NCBI GenBank assembly: GCA_036023115.1
Contig: JAYKKT010000059.1
Span: 7,094,001-7,158,000 of the forward strand
Source of the DNA: Brasenia schreberi
Taxonomy: Eukaryota; Streptophyta; Magnoliopsida; Nymphaeales; Cabombaceae
Reading direction: 5' to 3'
DNA length: 64,000 nucleotides
The stretch's first letter is position 1, and every line of letters begins with the position of its first letter. Both the position numbers and the translations under genes were made by a program. Of the stretch, positions 34,801-46,521 are shown piece after piece. The notes beneath the pieces were generated by a model. That model was not told the origin of the DNA, searched no databases, and saw nothing but the letters and a program-made list of their open reading frames with translations.

Positions 34801-37095
34801 TATTTTTCCAAAGTTGAAACACTTGAAATGAGAAGCTATTTCCTGTATTTTCTTAAAAGATTAACTGTCCTTTTTGTTATTTTTGTCAAACTTTTTGTTT
34901 GGTTAATTTCTTATTTGATTGACTATGGAGCTAAGCCCTATCTCATCTTACACTACTAGTAATTTTTCTTTTTTATTTTTGTTCATTTGTTCTTCTTAAA
35001 TTGGTAGTTTGAGGGGTAACTCTAAAAGGTTTATTCCAAGCCCTAGTCTAAGCATAGTAGTAACAATGTTATAGGATGAGAAAAGACTGTTCAAATTATG
35101 GATATTTGCATCATTCTGGGATGACATATTTGACTACAACTAAATCTCTTGCCATTACCAGTATATGGTTCACATGTTCCACTACATTATCTCATTCTTT
35201 CATTTTATAGGAGTTATATCTTTATACTAGTAACTAAACATTTAATTTAGTTGTAGTGTCATATTTAGTTGTTATAGAGTCAAACAGCTCTTTTGCAATT
35301 TCATATTCTTCAAAAACCTTAATCAGATCATCCTCAATGTATGTTAACATAATTGTTCTTACCATCGTGTCATCTCTTAGAAATATTTTATACATTTATT
35401 TTTGTTGCTCTTTGGCATCAAGTCATGACAGATGCATTGTTTCCTTCAATACATACTCTACACTTCAAGTATAAGAGCCAATGGAATTTTTATTTTTTAT
35501 GTTTGAAAATTTAGACCGTTTAATTTTTTTTGTCTTTGCCAATTCAAACGCAAATATTATTGAATTCATTTTTGTGTGTTTGATAAAATTATTAATTAGA
35601 TGGTATAATAGGAAAACATTATCAAGCAACAAATAACAAAAATTTAACTAACAAAATACATAATATCCAAATATTGAACTGTAAATAACTCATGGTACTT
35701 AAAACTATTTTATATAAGTTTTAATCATCATTTATTGAGTTTTAATAACTTGATTCTATCGTGGAATCAAACTGGGAATAAATCTATAATTTTTCTCAAA
35801 GATTCCTATACCAAAGAATAGGGATAAACCAGTAATTTTATCTATATGTCCTGTTTTATAATTTTAAAAAAATACCAAGGATAAAATAGTAAAATTGACA
35901 TCTAGTTTTTCTATTAAATTTGTCATTGATCGTGAGCAAATCCATAATTTTGCCACAGTTCGAATTTATAAATTTATAAAAAGGCAAGGGCAACCTTGTC
36001 TTTTAACACAATGGCAAAATTGTAAACTTTTGTCGAGTAAGGATAGAAAAATAATTCACTGTCCAAGTATTCTGTAATTTTTATAAACAATCAGAGGGTA
36101 ACTCAGTCTTTTTACCTATTTAAGGATAAAATTTTATATTGATATTTTCATAATTTGACCAAATGACAGTTTGTAGTTTCAGAAACCGAATAGGGGCAAA
36201 ATGGACTTTTTTTGTCCATTGCTCGAGACAGTTTATAGAAATCACTGGTTTCTATCCACGGCTTTACGAAACCGATGGGCAGTTTCTTAGGAAATATAAA
36301 AAGGAGGAGAGAGAGCTCTGCGAGAGGCTTTACCTGTCTTGAGTTCTCGCTTCCGATTGGCTTGGGTTTTTTCCTCTGGCTGACCTGGGTCTTTCTCTTT
36401 TGCTGGCCTCCTGTTGACTTGGGTCTTTCTCTTCGACTAGCCTTCTGCTGGCCTAGGTCTTTCCCTTTGGTTGGCTTAGGTCTTTTCCTTTGGCTAATCT
36501 AGGTCTTTCCCTTCCTTAGACCGACGGCTTGGACTCTGCATTTGTTTATTTTTTTCAGTCTGTCGGCTTGGTCTTGACCTGACCTCTATTTCTCTTTTGC
36601 TGGTTTAATGTATTCTTTGTTTTGCTTCAGCCATCTGCCCGATTTAACTTTTCGGTTGCATCAGGCCACAACCTATGGTTTTCGATACCCTTTTCTGACA
36701 AAAAGATGTGTTCTCTTTCTCAGATTCCTCTTCTTATTCTCTACTTTTTTTTGTTTCTTTTCCTTTTACGCACAAAATAATTATGGACCTTTTTTGCAGG
36801 ATAAACGAGACTCTGATACCAATATCGACTACCGACGGAATCCTATGGTTTTCTCTACAACGATCCTAGTAGCCTTATGATGTTGTGCAACTCCATCGAT
36901 CTGGAGAAGACGAAGAACAGAAAGGATATAGATATGTGTTTATGGTTTCCATTTTTGGAACCCTTATTCGGTCGGTTACGAAGGTAATCTGTAACAACAG
37001 ACCAACTTTTATAGATTACCTCCGTAACCACTATCATAAGAAATGACTGGATGATCAATCCAATCATTCCTGTGAAAACCATCAAGAATGGTCAT
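31865..37095 (-). mobile_element. decayed Ty1/copia retrotransposon 3
   Basis: Minus strand. RT end at 31940-32134 (NVPYTQAVRSLIYIILCKRP and SFVVGPVSTYQS), RT core at 32201-32404 (MHDDILFTENDNEMIV, then DMEETSYILVIKI), integrase fragments at about 33480-34020 (partly present twice), GAG-pre-integrase at 34259-34477, gag at about 35250-35530, and a 1.2-kb leader. ACTCTGATACCA at 36811-36822 is, on the minus strand, TGGTATCAGAGT, a near-perfect copia primer-binding site (initiator Met tRNA). The 5' LTR remnant therefore lies at about 36825-37095. RNase H and the 3' LTR are missing. Confidence 0.75.
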
Positions 37096-37149
37096 CTCGG
37101 CTTTACACTAGTTTGGCTCGATCCTCAATCACAAATCTTATTATAATTT

Positions 37150-37260
37150 AAGATAGGAGTGATGGTCAAAGAGCTAGGTGGTCCATGACTAAGTAGGAGA
37201 TAATAAACTGATAAAAACAAATACTGCACTTCTTCTTAGCCAAAAGGCCGAGAAAAGTGT
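37150..37260 (-). ncRNA. U2 snRNA-like sequence, probably a pseudogene
   Basis: On the minus strand 37260 leftward reads TTTTCTCGGCCTTTTGGCTA, then AAGTGCAGTATTTGTTTTTATCAGTTTA, which follows the conserved 5' half of plant U2 snRNA. The branch-point-recognition box GTAGTA is changed to GCAGTA. The match fades after about 80 bases; no clear Sm site or 3' stem-loop is seen. I find no upstream sequence element (RTCCCACATCG) or TATA box on its 5' side. It is most likely a truncated retro-copy. Confidence 0.7.
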
Positions 37261-37269
37261 CTTATTCGG

Positions 37270-37573
37270 TACCCTTCTAATGCTTCATTATTGACCAAGC
37301 AAAGGTCTCTTTCGAAGCTGGACGAATCGTGATTACAGTGAAAACAATGATGTTGAATAGAGAATAATGGCCGCCCTTTACAGGTAGACGATAAGGGAAG
37401 GATGGCTTTGTCCAACTTTCCAAGTTCGAGAAACAAGCCACAGAGCGCAAAACTCCGCAACAAGTCAGGCCTATGCAGTTCCAACACCTCTCCCACCGCA
37501 TGTGCCAACTGCAGCCAAGACAAACACGCCTTAGTTATACAAAGCATAGTTATTGAATCTCTATCTATCTATC

Positions 37574-37604
<31 letters not shown>

Positions 37605-39140
37605 CTGTTCATTTCCAACAGCATCTCGGCCCTCCTCTTTTGTGTGACGAAAGTAAAGGTGTTCAAGGAACCGTTTGTTTCGGATTTAGATGTTGAGACT
37701 TGCGATGGTTTATGATCCCGGTGCTAAAACCGAACCATGAGAAATGAACCGAACCAGACCATTACATAAATACCTACATATTTATAAAGCGATGAAGGCT
37801 TAGTTTTAATCCTATAAATGTAGATGGGCATGGCAATGGTGCAACAAAGTTAGGTTTCAAAAGAAATCGGCCCGTCGGCCCTCATTTCAGCCAAGTTTCA
37901 GTGGCAAAGCTTTTTTTGTTTTTCAGAGAATGGCAAAGTTGGATTTTCAAGTTGAAGAACGAGAACAATTCTGATCAATTTCAGATGAAGATAGCCGTAG
38001 TAAGCGGCTGATATATATACCAGGTGGTGGCTTGATGTCAGTGGACGCTCTTCCTACACCAAGTTCAGAAATAAATACTTGTGTTTCAAACTTCTTAGGC
38101 AGGTGAGCCATGCCAAAAGTTTCTCGTGTAGAATGAGGAGACAGAAGCTAGATGCACTTCTCTGGTATTGAACTCGTGACCTTTCAACCTGTGAGCTGAC
38201 CTCTTAGCCAGGTAAGTTATTGCTCGTACAATCCTTAAGGATTTTACATAAGTTCTACCAGGTTATAAACTTGAACATTGCATAAAAAGAAAAGTTTAGC
38301 ATAAGGGAAGCTTTGATTAACAACAAAAAGAGGGGATAATCATTCATCCGTGAGATACAAGATTTGTACGTATGTATTTATGTGTGTGCAGGTATATGTG
38401 TGTGTGTGCGGGTGCTTGCATGTGTACGAGACCAAACCTTTTGCCCTATGTCGGTTCATATATATGGATCCTAATTAAGTCGCCATTTGGCTTAATCCTG
38501 TATAACATTATTATTTAATTAACTCCAAAATGCAATACCATGTTCGGTTAACATTGCTTACAAATGTGCATGTAAAGTACTAGCATATATCTATATAATC
38601 TATCTATCTATATATATAAACATACATATATATATATATATATGTGCGTGTGTTTAGAAATTTATAAATGCACATATTTCATCTAAACTTAATCATTTTT
38701 AAAGATCTCAACCATTAAATCCGTGAGATCAATGATTAAAGTTAAATTTTAAAAGAAAAAATGTTCACATATATTAATGTCATATTTTAATACACTTGGT
38801 ACTATTTTATTTTATCCGTTAGAAACCTCAATTGTTCAATCAACTATTCAATCAAAGTCGAATGGTTGAGATTTTTATGGACAACTCCAAAGTAGATCCT
38901 TTTCTTCAGCGAGCAAAAGAGGAAGAAATATTAAAGAGTGACCACAGAAACAGCCTCCAGTTGCGTTCGGGCACGTCGGCAGAAACGCGTTGTAGCTGAA
39001 CTAGAGCAATCAAGAAGTTTCACTTGACGGAAACCCGTGATCCGGAAATGGCTTTCAAACAGATGGACGGCAGAGATCTCACGTTGGGCCGTACCATTTA
39101 GGTCATGTGGGTCCCATGTCCTGCACGAATTCCAGCACCT
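37270..39140. other. intergenic with repeats upstream of the CML gene
   Basis: TATC/TA and GA microsatellites at 37560-37605, a GGTTCGG-type repeat at about 37655-37760, GTGT-rich and TA-rich tracts at 38385-38415 and 38615-38645. The minus-strand frames at 37236-37547 are overlapping and show no known motif. Confidence 0.4.
38108..38218 (-). mobile_element. tRNA-derived SINE, family 1 copy b
   Basis: Minus strand: A-box-like TGGCTAAGAGGTCAGC, B-box-like CACGAGTTCAATACC, then GTGCATCTAGCTTCTGTCTCC. Same layout as the copies at 1.6, 52.2 and 53.5 kb. Confidence 0.55.
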
Positions 39141-39154
39141 CGAACTACCGTGTC

Positions 39155-39260
39155 AGTTACGTGTGACGTGTCATGATATTGCTAAGATGGGGCCCAGCAT
39201 TTACGCGTCAACGACGTGTGACTTGCTTTTCACGTCTTAATGGCTTCCCTACTAAATACA
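39155..39260 (+). promoter_or_regulatory. ACGT-element cluster and TATA-like box of the CML gene
   Basis: Four ACGT cores lie within 80 bp: TACGTG and GACGTGTC at 39158-39172, GACGTG at 39213-39218, and CACGTC at 39231-39236. CTAAATA at 39252-39258 is a weak TATA candidate about 95 bp before the ATG. ACGT elements bind bZIP factors and are common in ABA- or stress-responsive promoters; the link to this gene is inferred. Confidence 0.45.
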
Positions 39261-39349
39261 GAAACTGATCGCCGGCGCCCGAAAACCATCACTTTGAGAG
39301 AGAGCAGGCTGATCCGTTTCCACAGAGAGGGAGAGGGAGAGAGAGAGAG

Positions 39350-39841
39350 ATGAGTGCTGCCCAGTGGTCTGCACAGAAGATGAATCCCCGTGCCGCGAGA
39401 GAGGAGATAGAACAAGTGTTCAAGCGCTTCGACAAGGATGGAGACGGGAAAATCTCGGTGGCGGAGCTCGGAGAGTTGCTGCGGGCATTTGGGTCGGCCG
39501 TATCAGCGGAGGAGGCGGCTCGGATGATGCGGGACGTCGACGTCAATGGCGACGGATTCCTTGACATGGACGAGTTTGCGAAAATTAACAACGCTGGGGG
39601 CGATGGGGTAGGGTCAAGGGACGAGGAGGAGCAGGGATTGAGGGAGGCGTTTGCTCTCTATGATCTCGACAACAACGGCCTTATCTCCGCCAAGGAGCTG
39701 TATCGAGTGCTCAGACAACTGGGAGAGAAAGTATCGCAGCGAGATTGCTGCCGGATGATCGGATCTGTTGACTCCGACGGAGACGGCCACGTCAACTTTG
39801 AGGAGTTCAAGCGGATGATGAACCCTTCTTCATCTCACTGA
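39350..39841 (+). CDS. calmodulin-like protein, four EF-hands (CML25/26/27 type)
   Basis: Intronless 163-residue protein. Four complete EF-hand loops: DKDGDGKISVAE (28-39), DVNGDGFLDMDE (64-75), DLDNNGLISAKE (105-116) and DSDGDGHVNFEE (141-152). All have acidic residues at positions 1, 3 and 12, and Gly at 6, so all four should bind calcium. The two lobes are joined by an acidic, Gly-rich linker (82-95). Length, lack of introns and the short N-terminal extension fit plant CML25/26/27 and the related pollen calcium-binding proteins. No Gly2 for myristoylation and no CaaX box, so a cytosolic or nuclear calcium sensor is expected. The start is the ATG after a (GA)n leader at 39330-39349. GC content is higher than in its surroundings, and the frame is clean. 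Closest named paralogue cannot be fixed by eye. Confidence 0.93.
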   Translation: MSAAQWSAQKMNPRAAREEIEQVFKRFDKDGDGKISVAELGELLRAFGSAVSAEEAARMMRDVDVNGDGFLDMDEFAKINNAGGDGVGSRDEEEQGLREAFALYDLDNNGLISAKELYRVLRQLGEKVSQRDCCRMIGSVDSDGDGHVNFEEFKRMMNPSSSH

Positions 39842-39993
39842 CCCTCTACAACTCATCTTTCAGGAATACGGGCTTTTGGCGCTAGTTTCTACACGTAACC
39901 TCTTAATCTTGTGGTCTTCAAATATCTTTTCTTTTCTTTTCTTTTATTTCCACACTTGTAATTGCTGAAACTAATCCCTTTCGTAACTGGATA

Positions 39994-39999
39994 AATAAA
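39994..39999 (+). terminator. putative polyadenylation signal of the CML gene
   Basis: AATAAA about 150 bp after the stop codon, in an AT-rich 3' region. It is only a candidate, since plant poly(A) signals are loose. Confidence 0.4.
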
Positions 40000-40044
40000 T
40001 TAACTTCCTTCCCTTTATATATTATGGTGACCATGTAAAGCAAA

Positions 40045-42130
40045 GGTTGTCATTTTCGGCAGAAACGGCTCGATTCACCAACCTTATTACATAAACTTGT
40101 CATTGGTGGAGGTTACGGATCTAATCTCCAAGGGTCAACCGATTGGATAAGGACTCCAATATAAAAAGTGGAAAGGGAGAAGGTCATTTATGAGAAAATT
40201 AAATTCATTTAAAAAAATCAACTCGGTGAAAGAGTTGATTTGTCAAAAAAAAAGTCATAGGCTTTAAATGGGTTCTTAAAAAACAATATAAGCTCGAGGG
40301 TTCAATCGAGAAGTTTAAAGCGAGGTTGGTTAGAAATGGTTTTTCGCAAAATGAAAGGAATAGATTATGTTGAGACATATTTCTCTATTGAGAAATTTGC
40401 ATCCATCATAATAATCTTAGCGATATCTACATATTATGATTTAGACTAACAGCAGTTATATGTAAAAAAATGTTTTTCTAAATGATGATTTAGACGAAAT
40501 CATATATATAGAGTAGCTCGAAGGATAAATAGTTGAAGGCGAAGAAGATACGAAAATCCCTATATGGCCTGAAACATTTATCTCGCCAATGGTATTTGAC
40601 TTTTTAAAATGTCATGATCACTATGTATATCTATGAAACAGTGGGAGACACTTTGTCATCTTATTTTTATATATAAATGACATATTGTCAACTAAGAATA
40701 ACAATAAGATGATTATCAAAACTAAATCATGGTTAAATTCAAGGTTTGAAATGAAGGATGTGGGGGAAACATCCTATATCTTAGGTATAAAGATTTCTTG
40801 AGATAGAGAATTTAAACTCTTATGCCTAAGTCAAGAGAGAGATATTAACTATATCTTCAAAAAATTCAAAATGGGTGAGTGCAAGTCTATTATTATGCCC
40901 ATTGGAAAAGGAGTTAAATTGAGTAAGACTGATTGTCTCGGTGAAGGAGACGATAAGCCTAACATTCCTTATGCATAAGTTGTAAGTAGATGTCAAAGTA
41001 ATCTTGATGGCAGCATTGGATTGCTGTAAAAAGGATTTTAAGATATCTCAAAAGAACAAAAGACTCGAAACTGTGTTTTCACGCAGATGAACTGAAAGCG
41101 GTAAGATACTCCGATGTTGATTTTGCTTAGAGTAAATATGACAACAAATTAACCTCGGGACAAATATTCTAATTTGGAGGTTGAGTTGTTTCTTAGGCAT
41201 GTAAGAAGCAGGATTATGTAGGATTGCATACACAGGAAGTTGAGTATATGGCTGCTACGAGTGTTGTATGGATAAGCTGCTTTATACGAGATTTGAAATT
41301 GGAAATAATCAACAAACCAGTTGTCATCTATTGTGATAACAATGCAATAATTACTCTAATCAATAGTAGAGCTGACAACACTAAAAGCAAGCATATAATG
41401 GTGAAATACCACTATGTTCATGATATTGTTATAAAAAAGGAAATATCCATATCATACATGCCAACCCATGATATATTGGCAGACCCCTTGAGTAAAGGCG
41501 TAACAGATGATTTTTCTCAAAACATGTTACAAATATGGGTTTGAGATATGTTTGATTGTTATGTAGGTAAAAAATAACACAATGGGTGATAATTGCAATA
41601 TCAATCATGAAATGATATTACTAGGAAAACTCCACAAAAATGGGATGAAAACTAGTATGTGAGATTATTTAGTTCAAATAGCTAAGTTGGAGATGTAAAA
41701 AAGTAAATGTAGTAATTCTTAGCAACCTTATCACAGAAACGGTTAGATTGGTCATCCAACCATTATCTATGGTAGAGGTTATGAATCTAATATGTAACAG
41801 TCAGTTAGTTAGAGATGAGCTCCGTAACCGACTAAATAAGGGCTTCAATATGGAAAGCCACGCCAGAAAACCCGAGAGGAAAGTAGTAGACACTGTTGTA
41901 TAAATGGAGAGCAACACACATGGAACAAACACAAAAAAATCTATTACAGAAATCTCTCTTTGGAAAGTTGGCTGTGTGGAAAACTCAAACAACACAAAAC
42001 CCTTACCTATTCATGTGATTTCGCTGCTCAGAAGAAAGAAGCAGGTTCTGATGCTATTGTCGCTGTGTACGAGGAGCGAGGAGCAAAAAGTGTTGCCTCT
42101 GGTCTTTGCATAGTTCGTCGATGTCTTCAT
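40045..42130 (+). mobile_element. Ty1/copia element with large internal deletion
   Basis: Plus strand. 40062-40180 resembles the LTR stretch at 41735-41860 (shared GAAACGGxT, GGAGGTTACGGATCTAAT, and ACTCCAATAT/GCTTCAATATGG). Directly after it comes RT from the FKWVLKKQ motif (about 40260), so most of the LTR, gag, protease and integrase are gone. RT continues to SRFEMKDVGETSYILGIKIS (about 40740), then RNase H ends with HDILADPLSKGV at 41465. The sequence after 41560 is the 3' LTR. Stops are scattered through RT. Confidence 0.7.
41224..41544 (+). pseudogene. copia RNase H fragment
   Basis: A 106-residue frame with TQEVEYMAAT, VVIYCDNNAIITLINS, KHIMVKYHYVHD and ADPLSKG, the standard landmarks of copia RNase H (EAEYMA, DNxSAI, KHIDIxxH, ADxLTK). 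The N-terminal Asp-containing strand is outside this frame. Confidence 0.85.
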
Positions 42131-42217
42131 ACCAAGTGTTCGATGAATTGTTTTATAGTGTTATTTTAGCTTGCTATTCAATCGAAAACTTTAGATGTTT
42201 ATCCGAGGTTGTTCATG

Positions 42218-42346
<129 letters not shown>

Positions 42347-42379
42347 ACTCACTCTCAGAGGCAATAGGAATCCCGTCGT

Positions 42380-43700
42380 AGAAACAAGAAGATCATTAGC
42401 AAGAATAGAAGGTTTAAATTAAATTATTAAGAAGCTAAGGATAAATATGACCCTATAAAATCAAGAAAAATCTCCATGTAATTGTTAGAAACTGAATTTC
42501 TTAAATACTTCTCGCGTTGCATACTTTGCCCGTATGCTTTGATCGACATTTCGGCTATTGATTTACGTAATTGTAATTCTCGATTGATGGCTAAGCATGA
42601 TCTTGATTATGCGAATCAAGAAACGAGATATTGATGGAGGAATATATAAGCAAAGGATATAACAGGGGATATATGCGGAATGTAAGTTTTAATAGTTACA
42701 ACACAACAGGCTAGGGGCTAATACATGCAAAAAAAATCTCCAAATTGAATTGTCGACAGGCATTGGGAGCGCTTCATTACTTGTAGATGAGGTATTCCTA
42801 ACCTCTTAAATGGTTGATGAATTTTTTAAGTTGAGATAAACTTTTCCTAATTTCAGAAGATTTCAGAACTAAAACTGGTAAGGCTCTCCTCGAACGCTTC
42901 TGCCTTCCACTTTCTTCCTTTTCATGTTCATATTCATGGCGGTTGTTGATACCATGTGACTGCTGCTTCTTTCGGTTACAACGCTCCAACGCAGATCGTC
43001 GATGCTAGGTGAGGCCCGAACACGTATTTTCTAGACCCAAGAACCTGAACCGGACTGGGACGGGCTGATTTCGGTTCTGGTGTGAATCCTAAATCATCCT
43101 GAATCAGGGAAAAAATATACAAATTTTGAAAATAGGGAAATTCAAAGTGTATCTTTAAGAAACCAAATGATTTACAACTCAAAAATAGGCAAAAGACCCG
43201 CAGCCATCGTCTTACAGGTAAAGAGAAAAACCCAGAACCGAAAAAAAAAGAGAGAAAATATAAAAGCCTTTTATACAATTGGAAAAATATCTTCAAAAAA
43301 AATATGGCCATTTCCCAGTAAACTAGGACTTCAAACCGCTAGTATCGGTTCACTTAGGGTCAGGAACCGTAATCAAACAGAGACCCCTACCGTTCTTGTT
43401 ATGGTCTCAGAACGGCAGGGTTTCTATGTAGAAAGTTTTCAAATCTTGACGTATCTAACCGTTGGTTCTAGTTCAGCTTAGCATAGTACTGTGACAGAAC
43501 CTGGGAATCCCTGGTAGGAGCGTTCGCTTTCTCCAGTTGCCATTTGACGGTCACGATGCAGCCCCATTCACAACCCAGTTCGTTTACAGGTTGAATTGTC
43601 TTGGGTTACAAACTGGGCCATGTCTAAAGATTAACCGTACTACTCAATGCACGGTGGTTCAACAGGGCACTTCATATTGCTGCATGACTCTCTCTCTCTC

Positions 43701-43738
<38 letters not shown>

Positions 43739-44240
43739 GTGAGGTGCTAGACACCCTTCAATGTTAGACTATAACTCTACCGTGTGATCATAGATTGAGT
43801 ATATATAATGTATACATATATAGGAAAAGTTAGTCGATCGAGTTGTCAATCAATATCGATACAAGGATCAATATCATTTAATAAACATTAGTAGATTAAA
43901 TGCAATGAGGGATGGGTGTTTTGAACATCACTGTTCAGTTTATCACATGAATGATGTTGATAAACGTGCAATGTCTAGCATGTGAGGCTATCTAACAGCT
44001 CCCACTCTCTTTACACACATATGTATATATGAAAACTAAGAGGAGCTAAAGACACTACCTTGACAAACTCTATTAGACGACCTGCATTGTCGATGCGATC
44101 ACACGAAGATGCAAAACAAGTTGCACATCAACATTTGCACGGGGATCTATACAATTTAATGCACATGAGTGCATAAAATGCAACGCGAGATGTGTACCTT
44201 AATTACCACAGTTCAATTGATCACATGAACACGAGTCATC
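42380..44240. repeat. intergenic with GAACC/GGTTC-rich unclassified repeats
   Basis: 42990-43480 contains clusters such as CCTGAACCGGACTGGGACGG and GGTTCTAGTTCAG, like those at 11.7 and 44.6 kb. (TA)n at 43705-43735. The text around 43920-44010 and 44160-44280 is repeated in related form (CATGAATGATG/CATGAACACGAG, then GAGGCTATCTA), suggesting a duplication of about 270 bp. No gene seen. Confidence 0.4.
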
Positions 44241-44287
44241 ATTGAGCAATGGCTAATATGAGAGGCTATCTAGCATATCTCTCTCTC

Positions 44288-44362
44288 TATATATATATAT
44301 ACATGTTTATATATATACATATATATACATATATATATACATATACATATATATATATATAC

Positions 44363-44437
<75 letters not shown>

Positions 44438-44456
44438 TATGTATATATATATATGA
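44288..44456. repeat. TATATACA-type microsatellite
   Basis: About 165 bp of TA with CATATA interruptions. It opens spurious frames on both strands (Tyr-Ile repeats). Confidence 0.9.
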
Positions 44457-45114
44457 TTAGGGAGGCTGGGGAGTATTTAGATTTCAAGGGGCTGCTGCTC
44501 CAGCTGGAAGCAAAACCACACTACCTTTGGGGAGCTAGCTAGTAAACAAAGGAACAGGGTGGAGATGACAACTGTCGATTCCAATTTTCTGAATTAGAAC
44601 CAAATCAAAATTGAGTCGTTTCTGGTTCTAGTTTGAGTTTTAAACTGTCAAAAATCACATTAAAAAACTGAAATCTTAAAAATAAAAAAAATATGAAACC
44701 AATGTTTTGGGACCATCAGTTCAGGTTTTTGAACCGATTATAGTTTCATAAAAGGTAGAATCTGTTCCAGCAGGTTCCAAACCGGTAACGTCTAGTTGGA
44801 AATATTACGTCTTAGCGGAGTTCTGATGTGACTTTGTTGTCTGTTCCAGGCACACCTATCTAATGAGCGGAGAGTATAGAAACCACTACCATCAACCATC
44901 CCCAAACCATAAGTGGGAGGGTGGTGGATTATCAAAGTCAGGATGCGAGTGCTTTGCATACTCGTGAATTTTGGCCCCCCTCCCTCCCGATTGTTTTTAC
45001 AAGTTGAGGGCCCTTTGTTTGTCAGGGAGGGGATTCAACACAAGTTGAGCCTAAAGGGATATCTTCAAAAATTTTGTGCTGAGGACATTGGTTTTATCAA
45101 GTAGGGTCCAAAAT
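44457..45114. other. intergenic, nothing recognised
   Basis: 44560-44790 is a GGTTC/GAACC-rich repeat. 44910-45110 is a C/G-rich stretch (GGCCCCCCTCCCTCCCG) that I do not recognise; it lies directly against the truncated end of copia 4. Confidence 0.35.
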
Positions 45115-46044
45115 TTTGGGCCTAAAATTTGGTGAGGTAACTGTTTTAGGTCATATAGAAATTTTCTCAACCTATATACTTTATCTTCTTCACCATCAAC
45201 TATATATCTTTCGGGCTACTGCATGTATATAATTTCATCTAAATCTCCATTTAGAAAAGTTGTCTTTACATTTAATTGATGTAAGTCCAAATCATAATAT
45301 ACAGATATTGTTAGGATTATCCTTATGGTTACAAATTTTACAACAGGTTAATATGTCTCAACATAATTTCTTTCCTCTTTTTGCGAAAACACCTTTGCAA
45401 CCAACCTCACTTTCAACTTTTCGATTGAACTATCAACCTTCTATTTCTTTTTTAGGACACATTTATGGTCTATGGATTTCCTTCATTTTGGCAAATCAGT
45501 CAACTCATATACTTAGTTTTTCTTAATAGATTCAATTTCCTCATTCATGGCTTTCTCCCAGTCTGTTGCTTTTAATGAATTCATAGTTTGCTAATAAGTC
45601 AAGTTATCAGTGAACCCATCTAAATCCATCGAGTTATATACTTCTTCTTTTAGATAAGTGTGATAATCTTTTAAGTAGGATGGTGTGACCCTAGGCTTTT
45701 TATATCCACTTAAAGTTTCAGTTGTTTTAAGAAGTCTTTTATGTGTTCAAATGATGATTGATCTAAGTCTGCTAGATTTAGAATATCATTCTTTGTATCT
45801 TCTAAGAATTAAACATCTCTCCTTTTTATCGGTCAGTGGTCCTTATGATAAAACTGATATCTCTTTGAACCTTTAGGATATCCAATGAATATATATCTCA
45901 AAGACCTACTGTCTAGCTTATCTTTAGACTGATCAAGGATCTTCACATGATCAATAAATCACCACCTCCTCAGATTACCTAGGTTTGTGTTTTCTTTTAA
46001 ACCACATATCATATGTTGTAGTGAACACAATCTTACATGATACT

Positions 46045-46521
46045 CTATTGAGTATGTACACCATTATACTTATTGCTTCTCCTCAAAATATCTAATGTCT
46101 TATTATATCTTTTAGTTATACCATTCTGTTGAGGTGTTTTGGACATTGTATTTTGCTTTATAATACCAAAGTCTTTACAAAATCTCAGAAATTTTGCAGA
46201 GGTATATTCACCACCTCTATTTGATCTAAAGACTTTGATTAAATGCCCAAGTTGTTTTTTAACTTCCTGCTTATATTCTTTAAAAGCTTTAAATGCCTTA
46301 TATTTATGTACTAAGAGATATAGATATGTATATCTCGAGTAATCATCGATAAAGATTATAAAATAAACCTTTTCACAGTTTGACCTTACTCTTAAGGGTC
46401 TACATAAATCTGTATGAATGACTTTTAACGGGGTTGTTGCCCTTATTGTTTCTTTGAGAAAAACTTTATTTGTCATTTTTTCTTGTATACAAGTTTCACA
46501 CTTCAAAAGTATTTTCCTCAA
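46045..46521 (-). pseudogene. copia integrase core, catalytic residues altered
   Basis: A 158-residue frame with CETCIQEKM (zinc-binding end), HTDLCRPL, FIDDYSRYTYLYLL, FRSNRGGEYTS and TPQQNGITKRYN. In active copia integrases the second box is SDRGGEY and the third QQNGxxER. Here the catalytic Asp is Asn and the catalytic Glu is Lys, so only the first Asp of the DDE triad remains. Confidence 0.85.

Noticed and set aside
37236..37547. 103-residue minus-strand protein
   Set aside because: It overlaps the U2-like sequence and competes with another frame of equal length; no motif recognised.
44287..44542. Tyr/Ile-repeat proteins on both strands
   Set aside because: They are translations of a TATATACA microsatellite; the same applies to 42106-42422 and 51014-51273.
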